64,000 bases of DNA from positions 10,980,121 to 11,044,120 of the forward strand of contig NC_084817.1 in NCBI RefSeq assembly GCF_963583255.1. Reading direction: 5' to 3'. Below the pieces are notes generated by a model. That model was given only the letters and a program-made list of their open reading frames with translations. It searched no databases and had not been told where the DNA came from. This document shows, piece after piece, positions 12,807-24,000 of the stretch (position 1 is the stretch's first letter; every line of letters starts with the position of its first letter). The position numbers and the translations under genes are program-made. Source of the stretch: Pyrus communis. Lineage: Eukaryota > Streptophyta > Magnoliopsida > Rosales > Rosaceae.

Positions 12807-13584
12807 AAGAAACTTTTTATACAAGTCAAATTTCAATGGACCATCACTAAATATGTTAAGTTTGGATCCATTAACAGATGCACATAGGTTAGAACGAGAC
12901 ATTGACCATAGCCTATAAATTGGAAAATAAGGTAACTTCATTAACTACAAAGTAATACCCAAACACATGCAAAACATAATACCCGAGAAAATACGTTACC
13001 ATTAACATTATAATATCACTGACAGTTAAAATACGTTTTTCTTAGGGACTTGGTCCAAACGGACCCTTATTTTTATGTCACATTTTTTCTTACTTTATTC
13101 TATAATTTATTGTCATTTAGTTTATGAATTATTGACTCTTGTTGTTGGACTCCCTTCACTTGTTTTGTTCTGCAGATCTTGCAGACGTCTCAAATTGTGA
13201 GGTCATTGCATGAATTGAAGTTAACATGGGGATGACTGAGTTTGTTATGGGAGCCGATCTTTATTGTTATAATTAAATTATATTAAAATATCTTTTGAAT
13301 AAATAAAATTGAATTTAAGAAAATAAAATATTCTTTGTATACAATGATAATTATTCTAACAAAGGTCGATTGTACAACAAAATTCTACACAATAATAGAT
13401 ATACTTGTATAATTGCAATTCATTCACAATAATTATCACTTTATTATTATTTGGTGAAAAAATGTAACTCAACAAGTAATATGACTTTATTATTGTAAAG
13501 TATTTTTTTTTTTTTTTTTTTCTTTTTTTTTTTTTTGAGTGTAGAACAGTAGAAGTTAGGTATGTCTGACCAAAAACAAAAATG
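12807..13584. other. intergenic with a poly(T) tract
   Basis: AT-rich sequence with a T-tract (about 13502-13536). No gene recognised. Confidence 0.5.
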
Positions 13585-13804
13585 TTGGATGAGGATCCTC
13601 TCTAGATCCTCTTTGTGAGGATACTAGAGATCAAGTCATCTCAGTCGTTCATCGTACATCATGCGATCAACTTTTATTAGGTACTCTGTTAGTGTTCAAT
13701 TTTATATAAAAAATTCAAAATTATTTGTGGCCGCAAGATGACTAATAAATAGATACGATGAACCCTTAGGATTCTCACAAAAGGATCCAATAGCATCCTG
13801 TTCC
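13585..13804. mobile_element. MITE-like inverted-repeat element
   Basis: The left end (GGATGAGGATCC ... CCTCTTTGTGAGGAT) and the reverse complement of the right end (GGATGCTATTGGATCC ... TTTTGTGAGAATCC) share an imperfect inverted repeat of about 40 bases around GGATCC/TGTGAGGAT. A partial relative lies near 49935-49998. The superfamily is not assigned because no certain target duplication was seen. Confidence 0.5.
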
Positions 13805-14214
13805 AAAAAAGTTGGCTATGTGGACTAGATTGTGTTAGGCTACCAACCTTTGTACGTTAATGTAGACGGCCTAAATGCCCCAAACCGTGAAAGCCTTTGA
13901 AAGGTCCTCCTCCTCCTCCATAGACAAATAAAGCTTACCAACCTTACAATATTTTGTGGCCTCCCTATATATATGGGCAGTTTGATCCAGGTCAAAAAAA
14001 TTCACCTGTTTTCGGATTGGGTCCAATTTTATTTGATTTTTTATTACACCTATTTTGCCCCTTGAAAATAAAAAATATTTAAATTCTTTATTTTTGAATT
14101 TAAAAAATTTAAAGTTTGAATATTCAAATACCTTTATCTACACATTTTCTAATTAAAAACATTTTAAAAACACATTACAACCAATCTTATAAGTTTATCA
14201 AAAATTAAAAGAAA

Positions 14215-14520
14215 TGTTGTCGAGGTAGATAAAAAATTTGTAATGTAGGTAGATAATATTAATTAATCTATGATATAGGTAGATTATGAATAAAAACCTT
14301 TCGTATAGATAGATAACACGAAATAATATGTGATATAGATAGACTAATGAGCAAAAACATATCGTATAGGTAGATAAAATACAATTAATCTATAACACAG
14401 GTAGAATAAACAAAATATACAAATAGATTCATTATAGAAATATATAATACAGGTATATAGATTCATTACAGAAATATATAGATTCATTACAGAAATATAT
14501 AATACAGGTAGACATGAGTT
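14215..14520. repeat. degenerate minisatellite based on 'gataYaggtagat'
   Basis: About ten imperfect copies of a 40-50 base unit containing 'atataggtagata' separated by AT-rich spacers. The last part (14425-14512) is more regular: two to three copies of 'cagaaatatatagattcatta'. No coding frame is supported. Confidence 0.7.
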
Positions 14521-15236
14521 TTCCTCGACATAATCTTGTGTGATGTTATCGATTTCCACATAACTAGGATCTTCTTTGTTATGGTTATAGAAAGGGTGAA
14601 ACTTTTTTTTTTTTTTTTTTTTTTGCTCGATCTAGTTTCTATATGCTAGATCCCAACAGTGTACATTTTACACATCTTGAAAACCACTATACTTGAATTT
14701 CATAAGGCGAATGAGTTGGTTTAGCATCCTGGATGTTGACTCGGATCCATCTGCCTCGTTTGGAATTTGTTCAGCCCGAAGTACTGGTTGTTTCAGTGTT
14801 GACAAGTTTTATTGTTTCTGATTTTAGAGTAGTTGAATTTCTGTTATGTTAGGCTTGGCCTTTTCATTCCCTTTGAATTGAGACATTCTTATCGAGCAGG
14901 ATGTTGGTTTCAATTTCCTTATGCCTGTGGGCTGTGGCTGTTTAATTTATCCTGGGAAGAGAACATTTTTCTGGAAATTTTAAAACTTGAAACAAGAAGA
15001 CTGAACAAGAAGGAAAGGGATCGGAGAACACAGCACAAATTGTATACGGGAGTTATGAAAGAAGAGATATACTTTAAAACTAATTCTACAAGTAGGGGAT
15101 TATTTAAAGATAAATAATTAATTTCATAATACAAGTAAATCTAGAATTAAAGGATAATGTTAATAGAGGGGTAATTTTGACAAAAAAATGAAAATAAAAT
15201 GACGTGGGCAATGAGTCACTGGACTTAAATCAATAA
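14521..15236. other. intergenic, nothing recognised
   Basis: Contains a poly(T) tract near 14603-14623 and no supported gene. It ends exactly where the Helitron 3' terminus begins. Confidence 0.5.
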
Positions 15237-15240
15237 CTAG

Positions 15241-15273
15241 CCTCTCTGCACGCACTAACGTGCGTGCGAGAGA
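15241..15273 (-). terminator. Helitron 3'-terminal hairpin
   Basis: An 8-bp perfect stem (GCACGCAC, 15248-15255, with GTGCGTGC, 15260-15267) around a 4-base loop is extended after one bulged base by CTCTC/GAGAG. It sits next to the terminal CTAG. Such hairpins mark the end of strand transfer in rolling-circle transposition. A second GC-rich inverted repeat (ggcgctatgcgcc) follows at about 15289-15302. Confidence 0.85.
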
Positions 15274-15877
15274 CATTTTTGCATCACAGGCGCTATGCGC
15301 CCCTAAAGGTGTATCGTGTTAGTTTTTCCCATTGTAATTGTCAAGATATACTTTAAATGTATTGTGCAAAGAGGAACTTTTTTTTTTATCATGCACGTCC
15401 TAAAAAGTTATCATGTTTTTCGTTTTTACTTTGCGTAAAGTAATGATTTAAATGTTATTCATGCACTTATCAAACAACATACGATTTTAGATGCAAGTTC
15501 CTACCTAAAGCCTATGAACGATAGCAAGTATATGTAAATAAATAAAAAATAGTAGATGAAAACAGTAAGTACTCGTAGCAAAATACAAAACAATTTAAAT
15601 GTCAAAATATAAATCCTACATAACAATATGTACATTATTCACAATACTCATAGAGTGTATATGTCACTGTTTCTTTTGAAAAGAAAGTTTACATATTGAC
15701 ATCAATGCTGCAATTTCCACCCATTTGTTCATGATTGATGCTTCAAATTTTCATTGCCAATCTACAAACAATAGTGAGAAAATTAAAAATCAAATAAAAA
15801 GAGTTAATTGATAAGTGAGAAATGCATACTGAAAGGTTATCGTTAATAAAGCTGTTACCTATTAGGAATCACCATAA

Positions 15878-18800
15878 TTAGCTGGAATGAAGCAAGACTT
15901 CTTTGTATAATACATTCCGTGTAAATACACCTTGTTGGCCTACTATGGAGCCACTTTTTACTAACACGGTTGTGGTTGACTTTGAGACCCCCCTCGATAA
16001 AGCCACATATAATTGTCCATGGCTGAAGATATGATCTGGAAGGTAAACGCCTACATGTATTGTCTGACCTTGAGATTTGTTTATAGTGATAGAGAAACTA
16101 AGTTTCACTGGAAATTGCTTTCTTGTAAGTTCAAATGGAAGCCCAGCAGTATCAGTACTTTTGAGAGGGATTCTTGGTAAGAAAACTCTGGATCCGGCAA
16201 ATTGTCCAGTTAGAATTTCAGCATCAATAAGATTTCGGTAAGAACCACGACACAATAATCTTGTACCATTACACAATCCCAATTTCGGATCAATATTTCT
16301 TAAAAGCATGATTGGAGCACCTCTTTTCAGAGTTAACTTGTGCGGAGGCAAACCACCAAGTGAGATTGAATTCAAGAACTCTGGCTAATACAAATTCTTT
16401 GCGTCATCCTCAACTGAATCAAATGAATACATTGTCTCTTCTAAACCCGGAAACATATTGATTATCTTTTCATTCAACATATCAACGTCTTCATTTGTAG
16501 GAGTTACCACTGCCCTTTTCACCATGTAGGTTGCATCATTTATATGATCCTCTAAGTCAGGGAAGATTTTGGCAATTAATTGATTAATGGAATGCTCACT
16601 CTCCCATGGTATCACCATGCATTCAGGTAGTTTTACCATATCATCCATAATAACATCTTCATTCCCATCACCAACATGAAGTAAAAATTCTGAAAATTCA
16701 CAATCATTTATGGATCTCATGTTTTGTTTGAGTTTTAAAATCTTTACTTGTGACCAAAATGATGCCTTAACAACACTTGCTTGGATTAGTTCGGACTTGG
16801 TTCCTTTCCGGATAACAGGAAGAACTTGTCGAAAATCTCCCCCAAATATCATTATTTTCCCTCCAAATGGTAAGTCAATATCTGTTAAGTCTCCGAACGT
16901 TCGATCGAGTGCTTCAAATGCATGACGATGTGTCATTGTTGCTTCATCCCAAATAATTGCCTTTGCCTTTTGTATTAGCTTTGCTAAATCAGATTGTTTA
17001 CCGATCGAACACATCGATGATGCATCGAGACTAAGTGGTATCTTGAATTTAGAATGTGTTGTCCTCCCACCAGGCAATATCGTAGCTGCTATTCCAGATG
17101 ATGCTGTTGCTAATACTATGTGCCCCAACCTTCTCAAGCTTGCTAACAATGTGCGATATAGGTAAGTTTTTCCAGTTCCACCGAGACCATCCACAAAAAA
17201 AGTTGCATTATCCGATCGTTGAACTGCACCCATTATTATGTTAAACGCACTTTTTTGGTCATCATTTAAGCGTTCAATTGCATCAAGATCTTGTTGTGGA
17301 ATACATATGGATATTTCATCTTCAATACATCCTGTCATTCCTGAACTTGATTCATTTCCTCTTGTCATTTGGGGCAAATCAAACTCGTTTATACTCTTAT
17401 TAAATTGAACCAAAAGTATGTTCAACTCACGCAAGAGTATGTTGGTAGCAAGTGTGGGAGTTATGTTAGTCATGGAAACATAATCTTCCATCATGAATGG
17501 ATAGAACTCATCCCATAACCCTCGAACACCAATTGGTGCACAATATACCAATTTGGTGACGAATAATCTTCTTAAAGCCGACGGCATCTGAATTGCGGAG
17601 GCCTCTAACAAACATTGTCGAATATTGTCATCTCTTTCTAACAAACCTCGTTGTTCTGCTGCCTGCTTAAATGTTGGATGTAAAACTCCATTAACTGTTC
17701 TCAAGTTTGTGAAGGATGTTGGTCCTCTAACATGATTAAGAAGAATCCGAAGGTAAAATTTTTCGCCTTCAGCAGGTGAAACTGCATATATTCGCCCAAT
17801 AACCTTGTTATGATTCATTCTTTTAGACCACTTTCTTTGAGCTTGAATCCATCTGTAATGTGATGGTATCTCCATGTATAAATAATGTCGCGCTTCTGCA
17901 TCCACATGATTAAGTGTAAAAAATTCAGTCAACATTGTCTTTCTTGTACTATCATCATGTAGAATATTTGTTATACTCTCATCGGCACGAAACTGAACTT
18001 GGTGCATATTAGGAAGATGTATTTGCATTCGCTCAACAGATGGGTAAATTCGATTAATAATGAACTTGAATATCTTCCATAATGCCTCTGGTGCGCAAAC
18101 CCATCTTGCATCCTGAAACTGCTTTATTTCATCGTATTGAGGGTCTGATTGCACTTCAACTGTCACTCTGTCTGGGCCTTTGTAAACATACTTATATAAG
18201 TACTTGACACTTTTTATGCTTGCACAAATTTCAACATTGATGTGACAATCATACCTTAACAGCAACCATGGATTATATGGAATGACCCAACTATTATCAA
18301 CCATTATGTTTCCTTGTCGATTAAGTGAGACGGGCAATCGATTTCCTCGCCTTTGATAAATTGGATACGAATCATTCCCTTGAATGGTGACTGGTGCAAA
18401 TGGTTTGGGAAACTTTCTCTTACAACTCCCATTTTTCATACATGGAGATTGAAGATTATGAATCCCACACGGGCCATGAATCATATGCTTTAACACCACA
18501 TTATAAAGTTGAGGCTCTACATCTTCATTTGGTATTTTAGCTCTAACAATTCGGTCATACTCATCTGGATTATTGATCTTATCATTTTCATCTAACACCA
18601 CAAGCATATGCACATGTGGAAGACCACGTTTCTGAAACTCAATAACGTATGCGTAAACAACAACACTGCCCAATACCCCCTTTTCAATGACGTCTTCTTT
18701 TAGTTGCTCAAGTTTTGCACGAAATACTCTAGTGAGTAAGTCAGGGCGATCTTGTGGAGTTTGTCCAGCGAGTAATTCGCTTTTGATTTCTTCCCAACTT

Positions 18801-18939
18801 GGGTTACATGTCATGGTAATAAAAAGATCTGGCTTTCCGAATCTTTGAACCAAAGTCATTGCGTCTTGATATCGTTGGTACATGTCACGTGGGCTTCCAA
18901 CAAATGATGATGGTAAAATAATTCTACGCCCGATGCTAC
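15878..18939 (-). pseudogene. Helitron Rep/Pif1-like helicase, main exon (one nonsense codon)
   Basis: In reading order the exon opens at an acceptor (18940-18941, AG) and encodes the Rep nickase domain. The HUH metal-binding motif is seen as GLPHVHMLVVL, and the paired tyrosines as YLYKYVYKG. The Pif1-type helicase follows: Walker A GLGGTGKT, DEAT-type motif II (IIWDEATM), GGDFRQVLPVI, KQNMRS, GLCNGTRLL and a final YVALSRG. Rep makes the nick and strand transfer and the helicase unwinds the donor strand in rolling-circle transposition in the nucleus. An in-frame TAG at 16385-16387 cuts off the last about 165 residues, including motifs V and VI. The frame resumes directly after it, so a single substitution (probably CAG to TAG) explains it. 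A 3-base deletion near 16057-16060 removes one residue relative to the copy at 25759-26299. Confidence 0.88.
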
Positions 18940-19034
18940 CTAATAATTTTTTATTTTCAATTAGCTATATATATTGTACACAGTTTAAACAAAGTTATAT
19001 TTCTAAATAACGATGACTGAAACAATATATATAC

Positions 19035-19218
19035 CTGCATTGTATTGACCTGCATTTAGAGAGTCTTCAAGTCCTTTGTAGAGATCCGCTCTAACTGTGG
19101 CTTGATTAAAACGCAACCATCTAAGTTTTTGTGATTCAATTTTAATGTAGTTATCTACAGCATATTGTTGCAAGAGACGTCCACCTCGAAGCAAAAGTGA
19201 TGATCCATTATGGCGTAT
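19035..19218 (-). pseudogene. Helitron Rep gene, internal exon
   Basis: This exon lies between an acceptor (AG at 19219-19220) and a donor (GT at 19033-19034) and encodes IRHNGSSLLLRGGRLLQQY and the following residues to LNAGQYNAG. Joining to the next exon at 18939 keeps the frame (CAG|GTAGC, giving A-G-S). The short introns on either side (19219-19309 and 18940-19034) are AT-rich with consensus borders. Confidence 0.75.
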
Positions 19219-19309
19219 CTGCAAAAGCAAATTTCATATATTGCTTTTAATATAGGAATCATCATTCATCTATATATACTGGGAAATAAATTATGTTATT
19301 AGTACAAAC

Positions 19310-20242
19310 CTGTAACATATAAGCATAATAGTCGCAACATGTTATTGCTCTTCCACCATCATCATGACTGTTAACATCCCATCCATATGTACCATAAGGC
19401 AGCAATAGTGGATATTGTAAGGGATCATAAAATCCAACATAGTCTCGGACGTGAGAAAGTCTTCCACTAATTGTCTACACCCCGATATCCCTTCCATTTG
19501 CAATTGTGGCATTATCTCCATCTATTATAATTGCCGCAACTTGTGATGCTGATGGTAGACTATACTGACGCCGATCTATAGGTTGCTCTTTTAGGATCAA
19601 CTTGCAATTCGGCAAATCTTGGCGTTGTCCGAGGCTTCGCAATGTATGAACAAAAGGATTATGGTTGTTCAACATATGTTGTATCTTTTCAACCACACGT
19701 CTATCTAAAACTTCACTTTCACACATTCGGTTTTCAACTTCATGCTCAGTGTCATATATATAAGCTTGTAAAAATCGCGGTCTGTTCCCTTCATTCGGTA
19801 AAAGTCCACCAATCTTATGATATAATGCACCTTGAGCACGAAATGTGTAAATCCCACGACCACCAATATTAATTCTTTCATCCACGTGTACTCCCATTGA
19901 AGTGAATACAAATGCATGATTGTAAGCTCGAATATTTTGCCTGAAGTGTCTACCCTCATTTGTTTGGTCAGAGAAAAGAGCAACCATTTCTGGTGGGGAC
20001 TGTATTGGGGGTAAAACAATTCTTCCTTTCAAGCAACACATATTCAAAGTTTCTCGAGCAAACAATCGTGCATAGCAGTACGAACATGTGGTTGGAGGAG
20101 ATAATTGGCAACCTAGGATACCCCGATTCTCATTATAATTTCTAGCACAATTGTGGTTTCTTCTTCCTCTGGTTTGGCACGCATGACAATTGGTTCTATT
20201 TGCATGTTCTTCTTCTGATATTTTTACATGAATATCCAACAT
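19310..20242 (-). pseudogene. Helitron Rep gene, N-terminal exon with zinc-finger-like cysteines
   Basis: The exon encodes the N-terminal part of plant Helitron proteins. It has Cys/His pairs (CHACQTRGRRNHNC, CSYCYARLF), then PPEMVALF, the YNHAFVFTSMGVHVDERI segment and IYDTEHEVENRM. An in-frame TAG at 19475-19477 follows NGRDIGV. The same frame continues with TISGRLSHVRDYVGFYDPLQ and PLLLPYGTYGWDVN up to a donor at 19308-19309, so the stop is a point mutation inside the exon. The exact 5' border is uncertain: an acceptor just upstream of the ATG at 20242 is plausible. Confidence 0.8.
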
Positions 20243-20312
20243 TCAGTATAAGAATTTTCTTTGTAACTAATCATATATCTATATAAAGATAGAATTATAT
20301 ACTAAGCTCACC

Positions 20313-21072
20313 ATTGTGGGGAGGAATTGAGAGCATCCCATAAGATATTTGTGATCTATTTGAATGTGCCAACTGTCCCATATGAGAACGCATTCTAGTA
20401 GAAGTTTGGTCATCATGATTTGTGATATCTGACAAAACCCTTGAATTCGCACTTTCATGCTCAATTTGTTCTAATAAATAGACCACATTATAATACGATT
20501 AGTTAAAAATTTTGTCTTTAATATTTAATATATTTAGTTGTGAGTCTAATATTTCGTAAGACTACCACTAAAAATAACTACAACATTGAGATCAATACGA
20601 AAGTATCGAAGAAAAGAATACAATGAGATTTCAATTCACAAAATTTTGTTCTTAAAAAATAACCTAATTTTTTAAGTGTGAAACAAATACAAATAAAGAA
20701 ATTGAAATAAATACCAGGAATTTGTTGTTCTATATTACTGGGGTCGACCTCAACATCATAGTTAGCCAACTGAACCCGTTCTTGTATATTATTGGGACCT
20801 ACTTGTTGCATAGTTAAAAGAAAAATTAGAAATTAGATTTTTTTTTTAATTTTTTTGCATTAGTATAAGTTAAAGAAAAAGGAATATGAAATAAATACCA
20901 GGAATTTCTTGTTGTATGTTACTGTGGGATGTCATAGTATATCATCATATAGAGTTGGAATTTGTTGTCTTTTTTCTTGTGCTATTAGACGTCGTCGAGC
21001 TAGATATCTTTGATGTTCTTCAGGACTCAATGATTGATGCCATTGTCTTGCACGACTTTGACCACGCTCCAT
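20313..21072 (-). pseudogene. Helitron Rep gene, 5' exons with repeated short exon ends
   Basis: An ATG at 21072 opens a basic 46-residue peptide (MERGQSRARQWHQSL ... YDDIL) closed by TGA at 20932-20934. This resembles the start of plant Helitron proteins. Just beyond it, and again near 20715-20811, are short exon-like segments ending in NIQQEIPG and NIEQQIPG, each followed by a donor-like GTATTTATTTCA. A further exon-like segment (about 20473-20313) contains NHDDQTSTRMRSHMGQLAHS and ends at a GTGAGC donor. The duplicated exon ends suggest local duplication. The true splice pattern cannot be fixed from sequence alone. Confidence 0.55.
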
Positions 21073-24000
21073 GGAAAAATTTATCTAAAAAATTAAAAAA
21101 TAAATGAACCTAAATTGAATACAAATTTTGTGACATTCCATAAATACGAAAAAGTCTACGTAGATGCCTATGAACAGAAGAAGGAAAAACATTTATCTAC
21201 ACATCACTATAATACAAAAGAACAAAATAAAATGATCACAAAATACTTTTCAAGTGTAATAAGTATCAGTGCAAGGAAATGACGGGCCTATATACACTTC
21301 TCGGTTGGTGTTAGGACTTGGATATGATTTAGCTTTAATGTTTTTTTTCTTTTATAAATTAGCATTGTTTATAGAGTTTTAATTTTTATGTCAACTGGAT
21401 GAGTAGAATTTTAAACTTTTTTAATACCCCTAAACCCTATCATAAATGACGGATGTGGGCTGGACATAATATAAAAAGTTTTTAGAAATGTGTAACCCAT
21501 AATAAGAGGCTAAAAAACTACCACATGACAAAGAAGAATTTGTATTCAATGTAGGTTCATTATATTTATTAGTTTGCTCTAATAACTCAACAATGCACAT
21601 ATAAGCTCTAAAATGTTATGATATCCTTAAAATTTTAGTAATTTTGGTTTCTTAGGTATTATGTTTATTAGTAATTTTGGTTCATTAGTTTAAGGATATG
21701 ATCTTCAAGAATTTGTGATCAACACATCTTAAGAAATTTTGGGGTGCTTTGTTGGTCGTTGGGGTGCAAATGGGGATGGGATGATTTGGTTCAAATGGAT
21801 TAAAAAAAAAAAAAAATGCATGTATGCAAGGTTCCTTAACAAAATCATAATTATGAATAACTGTTATGATATTCAAAATCCTTCTCGAACCCCGCTAGTG
21901 TTTAGGGATGATTTTGGACTACATGGATATTTGAGATTACGAAGAAGATTATGAATAACTAAACATGGGTCAAAATTTTTTTTGTTAGAGGACATCAATT
22001 GTTCATAATTGGTTTGATCTTAGACATAATAACAATTACGAATATTTTTTTTCTTCACATTATCTTCTCGAATTGGGGTTCAACATTAGAAGTTCTTTTC
22101 TCAAGTCTCAACATTAAGCACAATGAAGAAAACAAAAGGCCAAAAGCAAAAAGCCACCTCTTCCGCTGTTATCACCTTACTTTTCTTCAATGCTCACTCC
22201 CAACAGAAAATCTATGGCAAGAATACACTTTCCCCCCTTCCTTTTTCTTCGAGCCTCAACAAATGGGTCTGCAACCAATGCCAACTGAAATAATTGAGGT
22301 TAAGCAAGAGGAGTTGATAAAGAATCGGCCAAGAGAAGACCAAGCTAAGCCAACTGAAATAATTGAGGTTATTCCTGACAACGCTATAAATATTACATCA
22401 TAAAACAGTTTAGCTTAATTCAGTACATCTTTTTTTGTTAAATAAGAAATGACTATGTTTTCTGTTAAATAAGAAATGGCTACGTCACAAATGTCCATAT
22501 AATTTAATTGAAATGATAAACATGTTCTGTAAAACCAAGATTTTTGAAAGTCTAACTAATTGGTCAAATAGTGTCAAACATAGTAGTATTTCTCCAAGTA
22601 ATAGCACGTCCTAATATTAAGCTGAAGAGTAAGAATAGTTATATGACATTAAATTGAAAGTCTAACTAATTAAGATGATTGTAATAAACATGAGGCATTG
22701 TTGCAAATATAACAGGGCTGCAAACCAATTGGTAAAAGCACACTTTTATATGAAAATAAAAACAAAAAATTCAATTAAATAAGCATCAGCATGCACTCCA
22801 TAATCGTCTATCCTTATTTTTTTAATTTACGTTAGTTTGTATGCAAATGATTTGGGAAATTATAGCAGTGCAAAATGGATAGAACCCAGAACTGAAATGA
22901 AGAGAAAACACACATCCAATTTGGTGATGGTAAAAATGGAAAAGGGATATGATCAATACCCGATCGAATCACTGGCGAGAGAGCTCCGATTCCAAAAATT
23001 AATCCACAAATACTTAATGTTAGCCTCTTCAATCAAATTCTACTTAACCTAAGACTAATCCAATCCTAATCAGCGAACATGACTTGAATATTTGTATGGC
23101 AAATAGACAGCAAGCGAATGCTCAAACCTGGAATGTGTAGCCACTGGTATTCTTCATGTGTATCACTCCCGAAACACGTTAAAAGCTTTGGCAAGTAAGC
23201 AAACTGCAACATCGATACAATGACAAACAAAACTTCAATTACACACTGCCAAACCATTCCAAACTTTACTCAATAAGAGAACATTTAAAACATATTATAT
23301 TGTAATGAAAAAAATTGTAAGGCCAAATCCAAATTGAATCGTGCATTTTTAGAAAAAACTGCAAAAAACTGCAAAAAATAAAAAAATCAGATTGCAAAAC
23401 TATCTATGTAAATACTTAAAGTCATTGTAAAAGAATATACTATAATTGAACAAACAGCATAAAACTCACCAAGTTGCTTTAAGTCATGAAGCCTGAAATG
23501 CAATGAAATCAATTCATTTGCAGCAAACAACATACACATATTTCTTTTGACACAGAGGTATACAAAAACCAAGCTAACTGTAAAACTCCTACGTATCAAT
23601 AAACTGTACCCAACACCAATGGGGCACTAGTCTTAGCGATAATGAAGTTGAAGCCGCCAATCTCTGGTGGGATGAAACTGACAATATCGGTGTAGCATAT
23701 TCTCACAGAATTTGAAACAGTATGTGAACCTGTGTAATAAAATAAAAAATATAAAAAGCTATGAAAGAAACAAAAATCTGAACGTTAACAGTTTTTTATA
23801 TACTTGCTCGGGAAACGAAAGCATGAAAGAGAGATCAAACCTGAAAGAAATCAGAAATGACTGTTCAGTGATCTTTGGGCGTGTGTGGGATTAGTAGAAT
23901 TATAATGAGGCATTGAATCTATTTATCTCTGAAGAGTAGTCTGCATAAAGAAAACATAAACATGAGGAGGGTCCCTTTGTGGCCTAGAAAGTGAGTGAAA

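Larger units (their letters stand above)
15237..21072 (-). mobile_element. autonomous-type Helitron, minus strand (3' end mapped, 5' end not found)
   Basis: Read on the minus strand, the element ends with a GC-rich hairpin and the bases CTAG (15237-15240), followed by T. This is the classical Helitron 3' terminus inserted at an AT dinucleotide. Upstream is a multi-exon Rep/helicase gene (15878-21072). The 5' TC terminus must lie to the right of 21072, but no convincing end was recognised, so the element is longer than stated. Helitrons make no target duplication, so the far boundary needs comparison with another copy or an empty site. The Rep/Hel gene has at least two in-frame stops and probably a third early in its first exon, so this copy looks non-autonomous now. 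Confidence 0.85.

Noticed and set aside
15289..15302. Independent regulatory hairpin
   Set aside because: The GC-rich inverted repeat lies within 70 bases of the Helitron 3' end and is more simply part of that terminus.
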